From Rubripirellula reticaptiva (GTDB lineage Bacteria > Planctomycetota > Planctomycetia > Pirellulales > Pirellulaceae), in contig NZ_SJPX01000002.1 in assembly GCF_007860175.1 (NCBI RefSeq), forward strand, positions 806,001 to 870,000: DNA of 64,000 bases, given 5' to 3'. Positions 1 through 8,411 of the stretch are shown piece by piece. Under the pieces are notes generated by a model. The model saw only the letters and a program-made list of their open reading frames with translations. It ran no database searches and was not told the origin of the DNA. Each line of letters opens with the position of its first letter. Position 1 is the first letter of the stretch. Both the position numbers and the translations under genes were made by a program.

Positions 1-62
1 TTCGAATCGCAAGCTATAATACGCGTCCCCATTTTGACTCCTCATGCCCCAAGGCTCAGCTG

Positions 63-980
63 ATGTCGACACCGCAAAATCAAAATCAATCACAATCGTC
101 TGGCCAAGTTAGTCGCCGCGGCATGATGATGGCAGCCGTTGCAAGTGCAGCCGTCACCGGCGTCGCATCGGCACAGGAATCGGCTGCTGCGACCACCCAA
201 AACGCCACCGCCTCGGTCGATGCCAAACAGGGCCGACTGAATCAATCGGTTTGCAAGTGGTGCTTCCCGAAAATGTCGCTCGAAGACTTGGCGAAAGAAG
301 CAGCGTCGATGGGAATGGTCGGGATCGACCTGCTAGATCCGCCCGACTTCCCAACACTAAAGAAGCACGGCTTGATCTGTACGATGGTTCAATCGCATTC
401 ACTAAGTAATGGATTGTGCGACACGAAGTTCCATGACAATTGCATCGAAAAAATTTCTGCGGCAATCGAAGCGACTTCCGCCGAAGGTTGGAAGAACGTA
501 ATCGTCTTCAGTGGTAACGCGCGTGGCACCGATCGCGAAACCGGCATGAAGAACTGTGTCGATGCGTTAGCCAAAGTCGTACCGCTTGCCGAAAAAGCGG
601 GCGTGACACTGCAAATGGAACTGCTAAATAGTAAGGTGAACCACGCCGACTACATGTGCGACAACAGCAAGTGGGGCGTCGAACTGGTCAAGCGAGTCGC
701 CAGCGACAACTTCAAACTTTTGTATGACATCTACCACATGCAAATCATGGAAGGTGACATCATTCGCACCATTCAAGAAAACCACAAGTATTACGGTCAC
801 TACCACACCGCCGGAAATCCAGGTCGCCACGAACTGGACGATTCACAAGAATTACTGTATCCACCGATCGCAAAAGCGATCGCCGACACCGGCTTTGACG
901 GCTACTTCGCCCACGAGTTCTTGCCAGTCCGCGATCCGATGGCTGGACTGCGTGACGCCGTCAAGCAGTGCATCGTCTAA
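63..980 (+). CDS. Hydroxypyruvate isomerase-like TIM-barrel protein, Tat-exported
   Basis: 305 residues. The N-terminus carries a twin-arginine signal (SRRGMMM, about residues 17-23) followed by an Ala/Val-rich hydrophobic stretch ending VASA, so export by Tat is predicted. The rest is a xylose-isomerase-like TIM barrel of the Hyi family: LQMELLN (catalytic Glu near 186), LLYDIYHMQ, HTAGNPGRHELDD near 248-260 and HEF near 285 are the usual metal and substrate positions. Family members interconvert hydroxypyruvate and tartronate semialdehyde or related keto sugars; the exported form is common in planctomycetes and its substrate is unknown. It stands alone, with a terminator-like hairpin about 60 bases downstream. 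ATG start at 63; the sequence upstream is only 62 bases, so no promoter can be judged. Confidence 0.85.
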   Translation: MSTPQNQNQSQSSGQVSRRGMMMAAVASAAVTGVASAQESAAATTQNATASVDAKQGRLNQSVCKWCFPKMSLEDLAKEAASMGMVGIDLLDPPDFPTLKKHGLICTMVQSHSLSNGLCDTKFHDNCIEKISAAIEATSAEGWKNVIVFSGNARGTDRETGMKNCVDALAKVVPLAEKAGVTLQMELLNSKVNHADYMCDNSKWGVELVKRVASDNFKLLYDIYHMQIMEGDIIRTIQENHKYYGHYHTAGNPGRHELDDSQELLYPPIAKAIADTGFDGYFAHEFLPVRDPMAGLRDAVKQCIV

Positions 981-1040
981 ACCGTTGGATCGATGAAAAG
1001 CGTTTTCGCGATCCGGTGCATTGGTTGGTCACTACTCCAC

Positions 1041-1067
1041 AAACCGCCCCTCTAGTGAGGGCGGTTT
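1041..1067 (+). terminator. Terminator-like hairpin after the Hyi-like gene
   Basis: AAACCGCCCCTC pairs with GAGGGCGGTTT around a TAGT loop, with one extra C on the left arm. The right arm ends in TTT. It lies between the Hyi-like gene and the AP2-like gene and would separate their transcripts. Confidence 0.65.
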
Positions 1068-1218
1068 ATCAAATTGGCTCGTTGGCGAGTTGCATTTCCC
1101 AGTTACTTGTGCTTGAATCGGAGCTTCCAAGAAGCGTCCGTGCTGCATGGCTGATCGGTTGACACAAGCAATTTGCAGCGGGAACAGATGATTCATATCT
1201 AGATTGAGTTTTTTCAAC

Positions 1219-1653
1219 ATGAGTGCAGACCGCAACATCACCCGTATCGAACGCGTTACCACGGGCGGATATCTGATTCGCATGATGCGAAAAACTAAGA
1301 TGCACATGGAATACTTTTCGGACCGCGAATATGGCGGAAAACGAAAAGCACTGTTGGCGGCACGTAAACACCGCGACAAAATGGAAGAAAAGCTGAAGGG
1401 TTTTACTCCTAAGCAAATCGCCAACAAAGAACGATCCAACAACACGTCAGGTGTTGTCGGCGTCCGTTATGTCGAAGAAGTCGATCCGCGGTGGAAGTCA
1501 AAACCGGTCTACGGTTATTGGGTTGCCCAGTGGAGCCCCCAGCCGGGCGTGCGAAAGACACAGCGATTTTCAGTCGAAAAGTACGGCGACGACGAAGCCT
1601 ATGAGATGGCAGTCAAAGCCAGAAACAAAGGCGTTCGATCGATGGGCAAGTAG
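1219..1653 (+). CDS. Small AP2-like DNA-binding protein
   Basis: 144 residues from the ATG (MSADRN); a TTG 15 bases upstream is also in frame but less likely. The C-terminal half reads like a bacterial AP2 domain: GVVGVRY, then YWVAQW, then an FSVEKYGDDEAYEMAVKAR helix. The N-terminal half has a weaker version of the same layout (GGYLIRM, EYFSDREYGGKRKALLAARK), so the protein may contain two AP2-like units joined by a Lys-rich linker. AP2 domains bind DNA and in bacteria are often found in homing nucleases or small free-standing proteins. No nuclease motif is visible. Strongly basic composition fits nucleic-acid binding. Function here is inferred only from the fold resemblance. Confidence 0.65.
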   Translation: MSADRNITRIERVTTGGYLIRMMRKTKMHMEYFSDREYGGKRKALLAARKHRDKMEEKLKGFTPKQIANKERSNNTSGVVGVRYVEEVDPRWKSKPVYGYWVAQWSPQPGVRKTQRFSVEKYGDDEAYEMAVKARNKGVRSMGK

Positions 1654-1707
1654 CCTGCCGGAACGAATCGCGTGGGACGATCACCTGCGCCGTTTGAAAA
1701 CGGTTTG

Positions 1708-4320
1708 CTAGTCGCAACGAAACTTGATTGCGATGGGTGCCTCCATTGGATTCTTCTCGGCCACAGGCTCAGACGGTTCGCCCATCCAAGCGGGATCACC
1801 GCTTTCGAAAAGAACGGTCTCGCCTTGGGTTGGATCCTCTTTGCACCCAAGCGCGTGATAGATCAATGACGATGGCGTTCGGTTTTCGAATGCCGTTTTC
1901 TTGGGTGGCTGAATCACCATCCGCAGCGACTGCCGAGCGCGCGTCATCGCAACATATAGCAAACACATCGCCTCGGTCATCGATCCTTCGGCTTGCATCC
2001 CGAACGCCCGCTGCCAGGTTGCGGGCAAGTAGTGCCACGACTTGCTGCCGAGGTATCGCGACAGGCCCTTGGGTGGATCACCGGCTCGTTCGATATCGGG
2101 CACGCATGACGTCCGAGCACGAGTCAACGGGCCGTCCAATTCAGCCAGTATCACTGCATCAAATTCCAGTCCCTTGGATTGATGAACCGTCATCACGCGA
2201 ACCGCGGCGGCTTGCGGACGCTCGACTCGCTTTTCGCGAACCATTCGCACGAAGTCGCGAAGCCGCGGCGCAGGATTCATTTCGTAACCTAGCGCCAGTT
2301 GCACCAGTTGTTTCAACCGCAACGTTTCGCGAACATCGCAAAGCGGTGCCAATGTTCCGGCCAAGAATTCGACGGTTTCCGCCACCCCGCGGTCCTCGCA
2401 CATCGACCGAACAAAGTCGCTGCCAAAACCGGGAATCGCGGCCATCGGCGTCGATGACACGTGAAATGCCCAGCGGCCATCGCCAGGATGTTCTGCCATC
2501 ATAAGTGCCGACAAGATCATTTCTACCGCAGCCGAATCTGTCAGCGGGTTACCGCCTTCCTGACTGACGCTAACTTCCATCTGTTCGAGCATGAAAATCA
2601 ACTGAGCCACTCCACGGTTGGTCCGCGTCAAAATCCCGATCGAACGTTCAGGGTTTGCAGCATTGATTTCAGCGGCGATCCGCGCGGCGTCTTCGAAACA
2701 TGCCAGTTGCCGCTGGGACGCATCGCCGTCTTCGATCTGACGCGCCGTTTCCAGCCTGACGTGTCCGGGCAGTTCCATCCGAGCGGTGGAGTGCGTCGGA
2801 AACCGAACCGCAAAGTCTCGGACCGCAACCGCTTCATACATCGACTTGTCGGTTAGATCGCCCGAGTTGGCAGCGTCACAAATCGGATGGCGTTGCAGAT
2901 TCTTGAAAGTGTCGTTGACCGCTTCGACCACGACCGGGCTGCTTCGAAAACTTTGGTTCTGCTCAACTTCTGTGATCCCCGAAATCTGATCCGCTACCGC
3001 CTCGAAAATTTCTGCCACACCGCCGCGCCATCCGTAAATCGCTTGTTTAGTGTCGCCAACGCAAAAAAACGACTTCGGCACTTCACGCTGAGCATCTTTC
3101 CCGGCAGATTCATCAACCGGTGCTGCACACCTGGCCGCAAACGGGCGCAGCACATGCCATTGCACCGGCGACGTGTCTTGAAATTCGTCAAGCAATAAGT
3201 GATCCACGGCGCCGTCCATTCGCAGCGCCAATGATTTTTGATCCAATCGCGAAAACTCAGCCGCCAAGCGGATCGCAACATCCTCGAACCCCACCGCACG
3301 GGCAGTATGCTTTAATTGTCCGATGTGGTGATCGTAAGCTGCGATCACAGTCGCGGTTGCTTCGTTCTGCGCATTCATCAGCGCAAGGACCGTCGACTTC
3401 GCGGCGGCGTAAACGACATCGAATGCTTCATCCACGCCCTCAGGAAAAGGCGATCGATAGTACAGAACTTCGGTTCGCGATCGTCTTGCCGCACCGATAT
3501 TGGCGACCAGCGTGTCATCGACCAATGAACCAAAATCACGAAGCTCTAGCTTTTCAGCGAATTGATCCAGTTTCGTCCGCAGCCGCTTCTGTGGCGGTTC
3601 AGCCATTCGCATGATCCCGGCGGCGCGTGTCACGTCTGCAGACTCGGGAAGCTTCGGTGCTTTCAATTGCTTCCAAACGTCGTCGTTGCATAGCCGCTGG
3701 CCGCTATAAGCCGCGTCAACGACTTGCAACAATTCACGGGCAACCGATCGTTTGATGTCGCCCTTGCCGAGCATCGACAAAACCGCCGTCATTTCGCTAC
3801 GATCGAGCATTGAGATCACCGAATCGACCGCCCGCTCGCGCAACCAAGCCTCTTCGATTTCATCCGTCAGTCGCCAGGCCGGCGGCAACCCTAATTCGAA
3901 TGGAAAAGATCGGGCAAGTTGTGAAAACAGACTGTCCATCGTGCAGATGCGCAGTCGGTGAATGTTACGCAGCAACGTGTCGATCAATTGCAGGCACACG
4001 CTGCGCGGCAGCGTCGCAATGCCGACTTGATCGCGCAGCGACTGCAAGGCCTCGGGATCATCGGGATCGGCGGCGCGAGCCAGCGTTAGCAACACACGAT
4101 CGAGAATCTCGCCCGCGGCTTTGCGAGTGAACGTCGTCGCCAAGATCGTTTCGGGGGAAGCACCCTGCAACAAGATTCGCAGCAGCCGCGCCGTCAAGCG
4201 ATAGGTCTTGCCGGTTCCAGCAGATGCTCGGACGAGTGTCGGCAGCAATCCACCATCGGTAAATGCGTCGACATCAGATGAATCGGATGGTGACTCCATT
4301 GGATCAGTGACTTTGTTCAT
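1708..4320 (-). CDS. UvrD/RecB-type helicase, AddA-like, lacking a nuclease domain
   Basis: 870 residues with a full superfamily 1A helicase motif set: Walker A RASAGTGKTY (31-40), TFTRKAAGE (63-71), DEFQDTSP (378-385), VGDTKQAIYGWRGG (421-434), QSFRSS (455-460), TVHQSKGLEF (711-720) and LLYVAMTRAR (787-796). This is the AddA/RecB arrangement, which unwinds DNA ends for recombination repair. Family AddA proteins run to about 1200 residues and end in a PD-(D/E)XK nuclease; this one stops 74 residues after the last helicase motif, and no nuclease motif is visible. It overlaps the upstream AddB-like gene by four bases (ATGA), so the two are translationally coupled and probably form one complex whose single nuclease sits in the partner. 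Confidence 0.85.
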   Translation of the reverse strand: MNKVTDPMESPSDSSDVDAFTDGGLLPTLVRASAGTGKTYRLTARLLRILLQGASPETILATTFTRKAAGEILDRVLLTLARAADPDDPEALQSLRDQVGIATLPRSVCLQLIDTLLRNIHRLRICTMDSLFSQLARSFPFELGLPPAWRLTDEIEEAWLRERAVDSVISMLDRSEMTAVLSMLGKGDIKRSVARELLQVVDAAYSGQRLCNDDVWKQLKAPKLPESADVTRAAGIMRMAEPPQKRLRTKLDQFAEKLELRDFGSLVDDTLVANIGAARRSRTEVLYYRSPFPEGVDEAFDVVYAAAKSTVLALMNAQNEATATVIAAYDHHIGQLKHTARAVGFEDVAIRLAAEFSRLDQKSLALRMDGAVDHLLLDEFQDTSPVQWHVLRPFAARCAAPVDESAGKDAQREVPKSFFCVGDTKQAIYGWRGGVAEIFEAVADQISGITEVEQNQSFRSSPVVVEAVNDTFKNLQRHPICDAANSGDLTDKSMYEAVAVRDFAVRFPTHSTARMELPGHVRLETARQIEDGDASQRQLACFEDAARIAAEINAANPERSIGILTRTNRGVAQLIFMLEQMEVSVSQEGGNPLTDSAAVEMILSALMMAEHPGDGRWAFHVSSTPMAAIPGFGSDFVRSMCEDRGVAETVEFLAGTLAPLCDVRETLRLKQLVQLALGYEMNPAPRLRDFVRMVREKRVERPQAAAVRVMTVHQSKGLEFDAVILAELDGPLTRARTSCVPDIERAGDPPKGLSRYLGSKSWHYLPATWQRAFGMQAEGSMTEAMCLLYVAMTRARQSLRMVIQPPKKTAFENRTPSSLIYHALGCKEDPTQGETVLFESGDPAWMGEPSEPVAEKNPMEAPIAIKFRCD

Positions 4321-7286
4321 GCTCCTTCTCCTTCGGATCCCCAGGAATCATCTTGATCCAGCATGCGGCTGGCGACGTCGGTTTGCAGAATCATCGAATA
4401 GTCATCGAACTCAACTCGTTCGCTTGTCGGTTCGAACTTGCGCTGCCAGATTTGCCGAATGCAGTGATGAATGATCTGTTCGGCATCTGACATTTGCGGT
4501 TCGGTGAACTCGGCCAGATTGATTTTCGTCTCTTCGTCCTTTTCACTGACATTGAAATAGCCGAGCGATACTTCTTGAGGCGGAGCCTCAATTCCCAAAA
4601 ACGGAACCATCATGCGATACAGTGGCAATTGAAGGTCAATCCAGCGGTGTCCATCACCAGCCTTTTCGAGGTGTTTCTTTTCGGGTTTGTGCCCGTGAGT
4701 TTTGTAGTCCAAGATCGCCCAGCGACCGGTCGCTTGATGAAAATCGATTCGATCGAATCGGCCCCGCAGCCCCATTCGCCGGCCATCCACTTCAACCCCC
4801 GCTCCTTCCTTTTCGCTAACGGAAGCTTCCGAGGCGTGAATCTTCCACCCCTCGGCAATGCGCTGGGCTTGCACGATCGCGACTGCCTTTAGTCGGCGTT
4901 CAGCTTGGGCGACTTGGATCCCGACCGCCGTGGAAGCGTCGCTGCCGTAAAAGTCCGCGGCGTATTCATGCAGATATTCCAACAGTAACTTTTCGATCTT
5001 GGACGCTTGCTCTTCATCGCGGTCAGGCGATTCACCAAAACGTTCTAGCGCCCCGTGAACAAGATCGCCAAACTGATTGGCGGCAAGCTCACCCGACTGA
5101 TCATCAATCGGCCTTAGTTTCAAGACGTGACGAAGGTAGAAACGGTAAGGACACGCCAAGTAGTCGCGAAACGCTGTGACACTCATCGTCTTCACGATGT
5201 CTTCGTCACCGGACAAATCAAACGCCGGGATCTCGAGTTTCGATCCGGCGATGACGATTCCGTTTTCGGTTGGCGGTTGATCCCACTGGTGGTCGATCAG
5301 CGTCCGGCTTCGAGGTTTTCCAAGCAGCATTCGAATTCGACGAGCCGCGTCTTCGGTTGGCGTTGCCGCAAGCAATCGGCTGGGCGGTGTCGGCGTCCCA
5401 TCCGCCTTCGACTTTCCGACGATGAACCGAATGTCTTTTCGAGCAGACAGGATCAGGTGCATCGCGTAGACGTCGCGAGCGTAACGGCGTTCGTTGTCGG
5501 CCATGCGAAGTTTAGTCCGAAGCGAACCGGGCAAGAACGGATCACTGGTCGTCGCACCAGGCACAAACGGATGATTCAGACCAACGACCGTCATCGCCGG
5601 TGCATCGTCAAGTGCAAGGTCCAACCAACCGAGAATCTGAACATGATCTGGTTTCGCGGTGCCCACCACACGAGTGTCCCCTAACCGTGCCGCCAGCATT
5701 TCAATGGCAGCGGCGCCAGTAATGTCCAGGTCCAATCCAGCGTTCAGATCAGCAAACCGTTCCATCAACTTCGTCGCTGCATCGAGCGCCATCGATGTGC
5801 GATCGCGAGTCACAGCCGGCTGCTGATCAAGATCGTCGTCGTCGGAAACCGGCGGCTCGGCTGGCTGATACAGTTCGGTCAGCCATTTCCCAATCACTTG
5901 ACTCCACGAGGCAATCGAAGCCTTTTCTTGGCCTGATCCGCCATCGCCGAACACAGCCAACCACTGAGCCACCGCGTCAGCGGCCGCTATCGCAAGCGGG
6001 TGAGACTCGACGGCCTTGGACGGCAACGGCTTTCCGATTCGAATCGGAAAATGATTGGCAAGCAGCTTGTCGAGCTCGGTAAGCCATCGATCCGAACTCT
6101 CTTCGTCTAAACTTTCGGTGACAAATCGGCACACGTCAGCGTGCCGCACCATCGCCGCCAATGACTGCCACGTTCGTCGCTGTAAATGGGAAGCCGTTAA
6201 GTCAAGCAGTCGACCGACCGCGGTTTCCGAAACCGTCCAACCGAGATGCCGAAACGTCTGCACCCCACAGCCCCGCAGACTGACTTCGATTGGACCGACT
6301 TGGGATTCATCAGTCACGCCGACCGTCACTTGATCGGCACGATAACGCACTGCAAATTCCGCCATTGATTCCGCAACTGCCATGGCTTGATCTGCGACGT
6401 CACCCGCGGAAATAAGGTGCGCGTCTTCGATCGGCAAATGATGTTCAGTCCACCGATCCGTTTGGACACAGCCGAATTCGTCGAACCGATCCGCCATCGA
6501 CGATGGCGCCGCAACGATCGACAGCACATCCGAGTGCAGATTCCTAAGCATCGCCGTCATCGCGCCGCTCAGGTCACTTGTCCCGATCAGCACAACCGTT
6601 TTTCCGGTTTGACATCGGTCCGCGGTGACCGCCTTGCGCCGCTCGACATGCGGATCGGCCAGACCCACATTTGCAAGCGATGTCAAATAGTTCTTGAAAA
6701 TATGGTCCAGCAATTTCCAGCGGCGTTTCTCGGATTCGGTCTCGGAAACATCGTAGACGTCTCGAAACGTCAACTGGCTTGACGCGAGTTCTTCATGCAA
6801 GCGGCGCAGCATGCCCGCCAATTCCAGCCATGGCGAGATCGGTTCGGGTGGCGGGATCGTTGGGATCAACGGTTCCAGTTCTTCCGATCGCATTTGCCGC
6901 ATGACCTCGGCCCACGCGAGCGTCTGTTCGAACTCGAGCGCCAACGTTGCCGTCGGTTCGTACAAGCGTTCGGCAAGGCTTCCGATGGTGGTCACGTCGG
7001 GCTGGCGCAATTCGATCGAGTTCGCTTCGCTGTACTGCGACAGCAAGTCTTGCAACCGATGCGAGCCTCTGGCCGATGGCAACACGCACAACAATCCAGA
7101 GAGATCCAGTTGGTGGTCACGCTGGAATCGCTCGGTCAACGTCGTCACAGAGCGTGGCAACAGGGGACCGTCCCAGCCAACAAACACAGTTTCACAGGAT
7201 GTCGAAAAAAGTTTCACGCGGCAGTGTCTTGGGGTGTGAACGTTGAAGCCAGAAGTTTCGGCGATTGTCGGCCATCGTTTTGACAC
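4317..7286 (-). CDS. AddB-like PD-(D/E)XK nuclease subunit
   Basis: 989 residues as drawn from a GTG; the conserved part seems to begin near residue 24, where another GTG (7217) could be the true start, and neither has a good ribosome site. The N-terminal helicase-like part has VLPSARGSHRLQ where active helicases have Walker A, so ATP hydrolysis is not expected. The C-terminal nuclease is clear: SVTAFRDYLACPYRFYLRH (about 701-720), FGDLVHG (739), GRFDRID (842-848) and ILDYKT (858-863), giving the D...D-x-K catalytic set. AddB proteins usually carry a 4Fe-4S staple made from the ACPYRF cysteine and a CxxC...C group near the C-terminus; here only one late cysteine (HHC, about 942) is present. 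First gene of the two-gene repair operon. Confidence 0.8.
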   Translation of the reverse strand: MSKRWPTIAETSGFNVHTPRHCRVKLFSTSCETVFVGWDGPLLPRSVTTLTERFQRDHQLDLSGLLCVLPSARGSHRLQDLLSQYSEANSIELRQPDVTTIGSLAERLYEPTATLALEFEQTLAWAEVMRQMRSEELEPLIPTIPPPEPISPWLELAGMLRRLHEELASSQLTFRDVYDVSETESEKRRWKLLDHIFKNYLTSLANVGLADPHVERRKAVTADRCQTGKTVVLIGTSDLSGAMTAMLRNLHSDVLSIVAAPSSMADRFDEFGCVQTDRWTEHHLPIEDAHLISAGDVADQAMAVAESMAEFAVRYRADQVTVGVTDESQVGPIEVSLRGCGVQTFRHLGWTVSETAVGRLLDLTASHLQRRTWQSLAAMVRHADVCRFVTESLDEESSDRWLTELDKLLANHFPIRIGKPLPSKAVESHPLAIAAADAVAQWLAVFGDGGSGQEKASIASWSQVIGKWLTELYQPAEPPVSDDDDLDQQPAVTRDRTSMALDAATKLMERFADLNAGLDLDITGAAAIEMLAARLGDTRVVGTAKPDHVQILGWLDLALDDAPAMTVVGLNHPFVPGATTSDPFLPGSLRTKLRMADNERRYARDVYAMHLILSARKDIRFIVGKSKADGTPTPPSRLLAATPTEDAARRIRMLLGKPRSRTLIDHQWDQPPTENGIVIAGSKLEIPAFDLSGDEDIVKTMSVTAFRDYLACPYRFYLRHVLKLRPIDDQSGELAANQFGDLVHGALERFGESPDRDEEQASKIEKLLLEYLHEYAADFYGSDASTAVGIQVAQAERRLKAVAIVQAQRIAEGWKIHASEASVSEKEGAGVEVDGRRMGLRGRFDRIDFHQATGRWAILDYKTHGHKPEKKHLEKAGDGHRWIDLQLPLYRMMVPFLGIEAPPQEVSLGYFNVSEKDEETKINLAEFTEPQMSDAEQIIHHCIRQIWQRKFEPTSERVEFDDYSMILQTDVASRMLDQDDSWGSEGEGA

Positions 7287-7529
7287 GTTTGGTCACTTGA
7301 AAGCAACCTTGCCCAAAATTTATTTCGCCAGACCAACGCCGAAGCGCAAAACCTCGTTTTCACTGCGTTTCAGGCAACAATCCCAGTCGCCAGGCATGCG
7401 AATTGGCAATAACCGAGTCAACCGATTTGGAAAACTTTGCGGGTCGTATTGAATGTTCGGGCCCAGATAGACGATACACAGCACTGCGAGTTCCCACAGA
7501 CATAGCCGTGCGCATGGAGGCGCACAGAC

Positions 7530-8411
7530 ATGATTCTCTGGACAATCAAACTGTTCAATACACTCCGACGAGCAATCGCCGGGCGTCGTTATCCGCACCA
7601 ACTAGCCTGGGCCGTCGCGTTCGGGCTATTGCTTGGCATCATACCGCACGGCAACTTGCTGGCGATCATGCTGTTGGTGGTCGTTTTGTCGTTGAAGCTG
7701 AACCATGCCGCGGCGGGCTTGACCGCCATCGGTGTGTCGTTCATCGCAGCGCGGCTAGATCCGATTTCTCACGAAGTCGGTAACTATGTGTTGACGCACC
7801 CCGACGTGACCGAGGTCGCCGCCAATGCGTGGGCGTTACCGCTGGTTCCATGGATGGACCTGAACAACACCGTCGTGATGGGCAGTTTTGTGATCGGGAC
7901 CTTGGCGCTGCTGCCAGTGTTCATAATCACTTATCCCGTGTTCCGAGCATTCCGTCCCAAGGAAGACTCGGCCGAATCGGAAATTGCGGCATCGAAACTG
8001 CCGACCGACACCCGTCAAACCGATTTGCACCAAACCGAAACTCGGCCGATCACGCTTGTCGATCATGGCCATGGTGCAGTGCCATCACCGCACCGTGAAA
8101 GCCAGCGCGACGGTCAACGTGACAAGTCTGGCGCGACCAACAATCGGATCGACTTCAAAGAAATTTCGAGCGACGAGATTGGTGATGACGAAGTCACGGC
8201 AAATGACGGAACCAAGGTCGCCGTACAGACTCGAGTCGACGTGATCCGAATGTCCGATGCCTCGGCAGTCCCCGCACCTCATGACGACTACGCCTCGACG
8301 CAGTCCCCATCCGCTTCATCAAATGCGTTTGATGAAAGCCAACCAATGGACGAAGCACTCAACTACTTGCTGCGTCAATTGCGAGACTCACAGACAAGGA
8401 AATCGGTATGA
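7530..8411 (+). CDS. TIGR03546 family membrane protein
   Basis: 293 residues. The first 145 are membrane-like, starting MILWTIKLFNTL and running through GLLLGIIPHGNLLA, a VVVLSLKLNHAAAG segment and a last hydrophobic helix (VIGTLALLPVFIITYP). Residues 150-293 are hydrophilic and Asp/Ser-rich, likely cytoplasmic and poorly conserved. The layout and the ATGA overlap with a TIGR03545-type gene match the uncharacterised two-gene pair found in a small share of outer-membrane bacteria. No biochemical role is known for either. Upstream is a 243-base divergent region shared with the AddB-like gene. Confidence 0.75.
   Translation: MILWTIKLFNTLRRAIAGRRYPHQLAWAVAFGLLLGIIPHGNLLAIMLLVVVLSLKLNHAAAGLTAIGVSFIAARLDPISHEVGNYVLTHPDVTEVAANAWALPLVPWMDLNNTVVMGSFVIGTLALLPVFIITYPVFRAFRPKEDSAESEIAASKLPTDTRQTDLHQTETRPITLVDHGHGAVPSPHRESQRDGQRDKSGATNNRIDFKEISSDEIGDDEVTANDGTKVAVQTRVDVIRMSDASAVPAPHDDYASTQSPSASSNAFDESQPMDEALNYLLRQLRDSQTRKSV

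Noticed and set aside
1-30. TTCGAATC at the left edge as a tRNA T-arm
   Set aside because: No matching stems or CCA-proximal arm can be formed with the visible bases.
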